DNA of 17,944 nucleotides from an uncultured Alphaproteobacteria bacterium (GTDB lineage Bacteria > Pseudomonadota > Alphaproteobacteria > Caulobacterales > Caulobacteraceae), in assembly GCA_903933475.1 (NCBI GenBank), contig CAIZKE010000050.1:1-17944 (forward strand). The letters run 5' to 3'. The position numbers were made by a program, and so were the translations under genes. The notes under the pieces were generated by a model. That model saw only the letters and a program-made list of their open reading frames with translations, searched no databases and was not told the DNA's origin. Positions 15,128 to 17,944 of this stretch are shown here, one piece after another (positions within the stretch are counted from its first letter, which is position 1; every line of letters begins with the position of its first letter).

Positions 15128-16260
15128 CAGGGGCCAACCCCTGCCGAGGCGAGGCGCTGACCCCGGCCACCGGACTCTCGACGGGTTTGGCGGAATACCG
15201 CCTGGAGGGCCCACACCATGCCGCCAAGAGGGATTAGATACTGGAGGAGATTTATCCAGACATTTGATTCAGCTGCCGAAACTGCGATAAATCCAAGAAT
15301 GCGGGTGACCGCGGCGACGCCGCCTGCCAGAGCGATCCGGCGACCATAACCAAGCCGGGAGAAGGCCCCGCCAAGGATGGCCCATACGGCGAGCGCCATG
15401 AATGTGAGGATGTAGAGCGGTGTCGAGAGGCGGGCATTGCCCTCCGCATAGAGTTTCTTCTCGTTCCGCGTCTCCCAGTCCTGGGTCAGATCCGGGAACA
15501 GGAGTTCGTGCAGGTAGCGATCAGACGGCTTGAAGTGAACCCGCTCTTCAGTTCGGAGGAATGTATTAAGTTCAAACGGATAATCATCAAACGTAAGGTA
15601 GTTCAGGACACCCTCCGGGGAGAGTTCCTGGGTCGATCCCCGGAAGAGGCGCAGGATTGGCGCGCCGTCCTTCATGACCAATCGACCGGTGTCCGCCGTG
15701 TAGGTCGTCGCGCCGCCATCATCCTTGAAACGATGGATGAAGAGATTGCGGATCTCGCCGTTCCGGTCGACGGACTGAGCGTAGACCGTAAGGCCAGGTG
15801 CGGGTTGGGAGAATTCACCCTCCCGGATCAGGGAAGAAACGAGGTTGGTACGGACCTCGAAGAGCACCTCACGCATGGCCCTGTGGGCTGTTGGCTGAAC
15901 CCACAGGTTGATCACCAGCGACGCGAGGGTCAGGACCCCCGCCAGCCGGAAGGCCGGGGAGATCACGCGCCAGCGGCTCATGCCACCCGCAAAGCACACC
16001 GCCAGTTCCTGGTCTGTCTGGAGGCGGTTGAGGGTCACCAGTGCGGCGACGAACGCGCTGACCGGCAGGACCATGTTGATCAGCTGCGGCATGGCAAGGG
16101 CCGTCGCCTTCAGGAAAATGAGGGCGTTTTGACCGCCGCTGACGATCAGGTCGAGCTGGGTCAGGGACGTTGACAGCAGGGCAAGGGCCGTCGCGGCGAC
16201 CACCGACCAAAGGGTGGGTCCGACAAGCTGGCGAAGGAGATAGCGGTCGATCAGGCGCAT
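15127..16260 (-). CDS. lptF: LPS export ABC transporter permease LptF
   Basis: LptF is the partner permease of LptG in the LptB2FG exporter. The 377-residue protein starts with the family-typical LIDRYLLRQL and has membrane segments at about 14-33, 48-75 and 101-121. A periplasmic beta-jellyroll domain follows, with SQPAPGLTVYAQSVD and ATTYTADTGRLVM, and three C-terminal segments (about 280-360). The cytoplasmic coupling region is NRLQTDQELAVCFAGGMSRW (78-97). The ATG at 16260 is chosen; a TTG directly before it is in frame. No good ribosome site is visible upstream, which is odd for the first gene of an operon and may indicate a leaderless or weakly initiated message. Confidence 0.93.
   Translation of the reverse strand: MRLIDRYLLRQLVGPTLWSVVAATALALLSTSLTQLDLIVSGGQNALIFLKATALAMPQLINMVLPVSAFVAALVTLNRLQTDQELAVCFAGGMSRWRVISPAFRLAGVLTLASLVINLWVQPTAHRAMREVLFEVRTNLVSSLIREGEFSQPAPGLTVYAQSVDRNGEIRNLFIHRFKDDGGATTYTADTGRLVMKDGAPILRLFRGSTQELSPEGVLNYLTFDDYPFELNTFLRTEERVHFKPSDRYLHELLFPDLTQDWETRNEKKLYAEGNARLSTPLYILTFMALAVWAILGGAFSRLGYGRRIALAGGVAAVTRILGFIAVSAAESNVWINLLQYLIPLGGMVWALQAVFRQTRRESGGRGQRLASAGVGP
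15128..15143 (-). promoter_or_regulatory. Hairpin abutting the lptG start codon
   Basis: On the lptFG message the last codons of lptF read CAGGGG-TTGG-CCCCTG, a perfect 6-bp stem with a 4-base loop. The stem ends on the two bases before the lptG AUG. The AGGGG that might serve as ribosome site lies in the 5' arm, so the hairpin could hide it until ribosomes finishing lptF open it. Function is inferred from position only. Confidence 0.45.
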
Positions 16261-16395
16261 CAAGAATTATCGATCCCAGCCGGCGATTTGCCGCGCCTGC
16301 AAGTCTCGGCTGTTCTAATCATGAGCCGCACCGCGTGCGCAACTGCAGAGCACTCCGCCCCCTCAGGGCGGTAAGATCAGAGGACCCGAAGACCC
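16261..16395. promoter_or_regulatory. Divergent promoter region between lptF and pepA
   Basis: These 135 bases separate divergent lptF and pepA. Toward lptF the minus strand has TTGCGCA followed about 16 bases later by ATTAGAAC, which partly matches the alphaproteobacterial TTGACGS / GCTANAWC pair. Toward pepA, TTGCCGC (16288-16294) and TTCTAATC (16313-16320) are weak candidates with overlong spacing. A 6-bp hairpin, CCGCCC/GGCCGG-like (16355-16360 with 16366-16371, arms CCGCCC and GGGCGG), lies in the probable pepA leader. GAGGA at 16380-16384 is the pepA ribosome site. Confidence 0.35.
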
Positions 16396-17850
16396 ATGCA
16401 GATTGAATTTGTATCGCCCGACGCCGCGTCGGCTCCCCGCAGCCTCCTGGCGATCGTCGTTCCCGAAGGCGAGGCCGCCGGCGTGAATGGCGGTGCTTTC
16501 GCCGGCGCCGTCGCCCAGAGCCGCTTCACCGGCGCCCGGGGCCAGGTGCTTGAGGTCGCCAGCATTTCGGGCCGGACCCTGCTTGTGGGCGGCGGCAAGG
16601 CCTCCGAGTTCGATGATCTCGCGGCGGAACAGACGGCTGCCGCGGCCTACGCCGCTGTCAAGCTCTCGGGAGCCGAAGTGCTCCGCCTCTCACCGGCGGT
16701 AGATACGGGTGCCTTCGCAGCCCGCTCTGCCCTGGGTCTCCGCCTGGGCGCCTATCGTTTCGACAAATACCGGACCCGGGAAACCGCCGACAAGAAGCCC
16801 TCGGTCGTCCGCGCCGAGATCGTGACGGCCCATGCCGCCGCCGCCGCCGAGGCCATGCCGGCTCTTTCGGCCCTGGCGAACGCCGTCGTCTTCGCCCGCG
16901 ACCTCGTCTCCGAGCCTGCCAACATCCTCTACCCCGCCGAGTTCGCACGGCGGGTTAAGGCCCTTGAGGCCCTGGGCCTGTCGGTCGAGATCCTGGGCGA
17001 GGAAGAGATGCGTCAACTGGGCATGGGGTCCCTGCTCGGCGTGGGCCAGGGAAGCGTGCGCGAGAGCCAGTTGGCCATCATCCGCTGGAACGGCGCGGCC
17101 GATCCTGCCGCCCAGCCCGTGGCCTTCGTGGGCAAGGGTGTCTGCTTCGATACCGGGGGCATCAGCATCAAGCCTGCCGACGGCATGGAAGACATGAAGT
17201 GGGACATGGGCGGCGCTGCCGCCGTCGCTGGCGTGATGCACGTGCTGGCTGGCCGCAAGGCCAAGGTCAACGCCGTCGGTATCCTCGGCCTGGTCGAGAA
17301 CATGCCCGATGGCAATGCCCAGCGTCCGGGTGACGTCGTCACCTCCATGTCCGGCCAGACCATCGAGATCATCAACACCGACGCCGAGGGCCGGCTCGTC
17401 CTGGCCGACGCGATTTGGTACTGTCAGGACCGCTTCAAGCCACGCTTCATGGTCGACCTGGCCACCCTGACGGGTGCGATCATCATCTCGCTGGGCAATG
17501 ACTATGCCGGCCTTTTCTCGAACAACGACGAGCTGGCTAACAACCTCCTGTCGGCCTCGAAGGGCGAAGACGAGCCCCTTTGGCGGATGCCCCTGCCGAA
17601 GGCCTATGACAAGCAGATCGACAGCGTCATCGCCGACATGAAGAACACCGGCGGGCGACCGGGGGGCTCGATCACCGCCGCTCTCTTCATCCAGCGCTTC
17701 GTCAACGGCCTGCCCTGGGCCCACCTCGACATCGCGAACACGGCCTGGAAGAAGCCGTCCTCCGTGCCGACCATTCCCGAGGGTGCCTCCGGCTTCGGCG
17801 TGCGCCTCCTGAACCGCCTCGTCGAAGACCACTACGAAGATCGCGCATGA
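16396..17850 (+). CDS. pepA: Leucyl aminopeptidase (M17 family)
   Basis: PepA removes N-terminal residues, with leucine preferred, from peptides in the cytoplasm, using two divalent metals in a hexamer. The 484-residue protein has the N-terminal macro-like domain (about 1-150) and the catalytic domain. Metal ligands and catalytic residues are all visible: Lys247 (VGKGVC), Asp252 (FDTGG), Lys259 (SIKPAD), Asp270 (KWDMGG), Asp329 and Glu331 (NTDAEGRL) and Arg333. They lie at a constant offset of 23 from the E. coli residues. Some PepA homologues also bind DNA; nothing here shows that directly. The gene diverges from lptF and its stop overlaps holC by four bases. Confidence 0.96.
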   Translation: MQIEFVSPDAASAPRSLLAIVVPEGEAAGVNGGAFAGAVAQSRFTGARGQVLEVASISGRTLLVGGGKASEFDDLAAEQTAAAAYAAVKLSGAEVLRLSPAVDTGAFAARSALGLRLGAYRFDKYRTRETADKKPSVVRAEIVTAHAAAAAEAMPALSALANAVVFARDLVSEPANILYPAEFARRVKALEALGLSVEILGEEEMRQLGMGSLLGVGQGSVRESQLAIIRWNGAADPAAQPVAFVGKGVCFDTGGISIKPADGMEDMKWDMGGAAAVAGVMHVLAGRKAKVNAVGILGLVENMPDGNAQRPGDVVTSMSGQTIEIINTDAEGRLVLADAIWYCQDRFKPRFMVDLATLTGAIIISLGNDYAGLFSNNDELANNLLSASKGEDEPLWRMPLPKAYDKQIDSVIADMKNTGGRPGGSITAALFIQRFVNGLPWAHLDIANTAWKKPSSVPTIPEGASGFGVRLLNRLVEDHYEDRA

Positions 17851-17944
17851 CGACCTGCGAGGTCTGGTTCTATCACCTGGAGCGCCAGGGGCTTGACCAG
17901 GTGCTTCCGACCCTTCTCGAGCGGACCTTGCAGAAGGGCTGGAA
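17847..17944 (+). CDS. holC: DNA polymerase III chi subunit, 5' fragment (runs off the right edge)
   Basis: Only the first 32 codons are in the window. The visible N-terminus, with EVWFYHLERQGLDQVLPTLL (residues 5-24) and ERTLQKGW after it, matches the start of HolC, the clamp-loader accessory subunit that contacts single-strand binding protein. The ATG overlaps the pepA stop (ATGA). The pepA-holC neighbourhood is conserved in many proteobacteria, which supports the call. The rest of the gene lies beyond the window. Confidence 0.87.
   Translation, partial: MTTCEVWFYHLERQGLDQVLPTLLERTLQKGW

Noticed and set aside
1..17944. Search for a novel defence, mobile or biosynthetic system
   Set aside because: Every long coding region has a recognised housekeeping family except the small lipoprotein. 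There are no transposases, integrases, direct-repeat arrays, tRNA attachment sites or clear composition shifts to suggest an island.

Overview
The window is about 18 kb of GC-rich (roughly two-thirds G+C), densely packed chromosomal DNA. Gene content, gene order and protein style suggest an alphaproteobacterium, most likely Caulobacterales (Caulobacter, Phenylobacterium or Brevundimonas type). This is inferred from synteny and recalled family features, because no rRNA or other marker gene is present. I see no tRNA, rRNA, CRISPR array, insertion sequence, phage gene or toxin-antitoxin pair. The region reads as core housekeeping chromosome.

Layout, left to right. (1) 1-774, minus strand: the first 258 codons of a zinc-dependent medium-chain dehydrogenase that runs off the left edge. 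(2) 920-7925, plus strand: a fatty-acid and envelope block, fabD-fabG-acpP-fabF-mltG-yicC-gmk, followed by an aldo/keto reductase. fabF/mltG and mltG/yicC overlap at stop and start codons. acpP probably has its own promoter (TTGACA at 2696) and is separated from fabF by a perfect 11-bp GC hairpin that may act as a partial terminator. (3) 7939-7973: a strong intrinsic terminator between convergent genes, with its U-tract on the minus strand. (4) 8019-16260, minus strand: lptF-lptG-lptD-surA-pdxA-rsmA, with a small alanine-rich lipoprotein gene downstream of rsmA. (5) 16396 to the right edge, plus strand: pepA and the start of holC, divergent from lptF.

The plus block makes the malonyl-ACP, carrier protein, condensing enzyme and ketoreductase of type II fatty acid synthesis. 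It then adds a peptidoglycan-strand terminator (MltG), an RNase-like protein (YicC) and guanylate kinase. The minus block handles outer-membrane assembly: LptF and LptG are the inner-membrane permease of the LPS exporter, LptD is its outer-membrane translocon, and SurA is a periplasmic chaperone that helps fold LptD-type barrels. PdxA (vitamin B6) and RsmA (16S rRNA dimethylation) share that transcript. Acyl chains from the first block feed lipid A and phospholipids, and LPS is exported by the second, so the two arms are linked by envelope growth.

I found no convincing undescribed system. The items most worth a second look are the heptad-repeat Ala-rich lipoprotein (8019-8354), the acpP-fabF hairpin (3016-3047), a small hairpin abutting the lptG start codon (15128-15143), and the reduced cysteine set of LptD. 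All intergenic gaps are under 150 bases.
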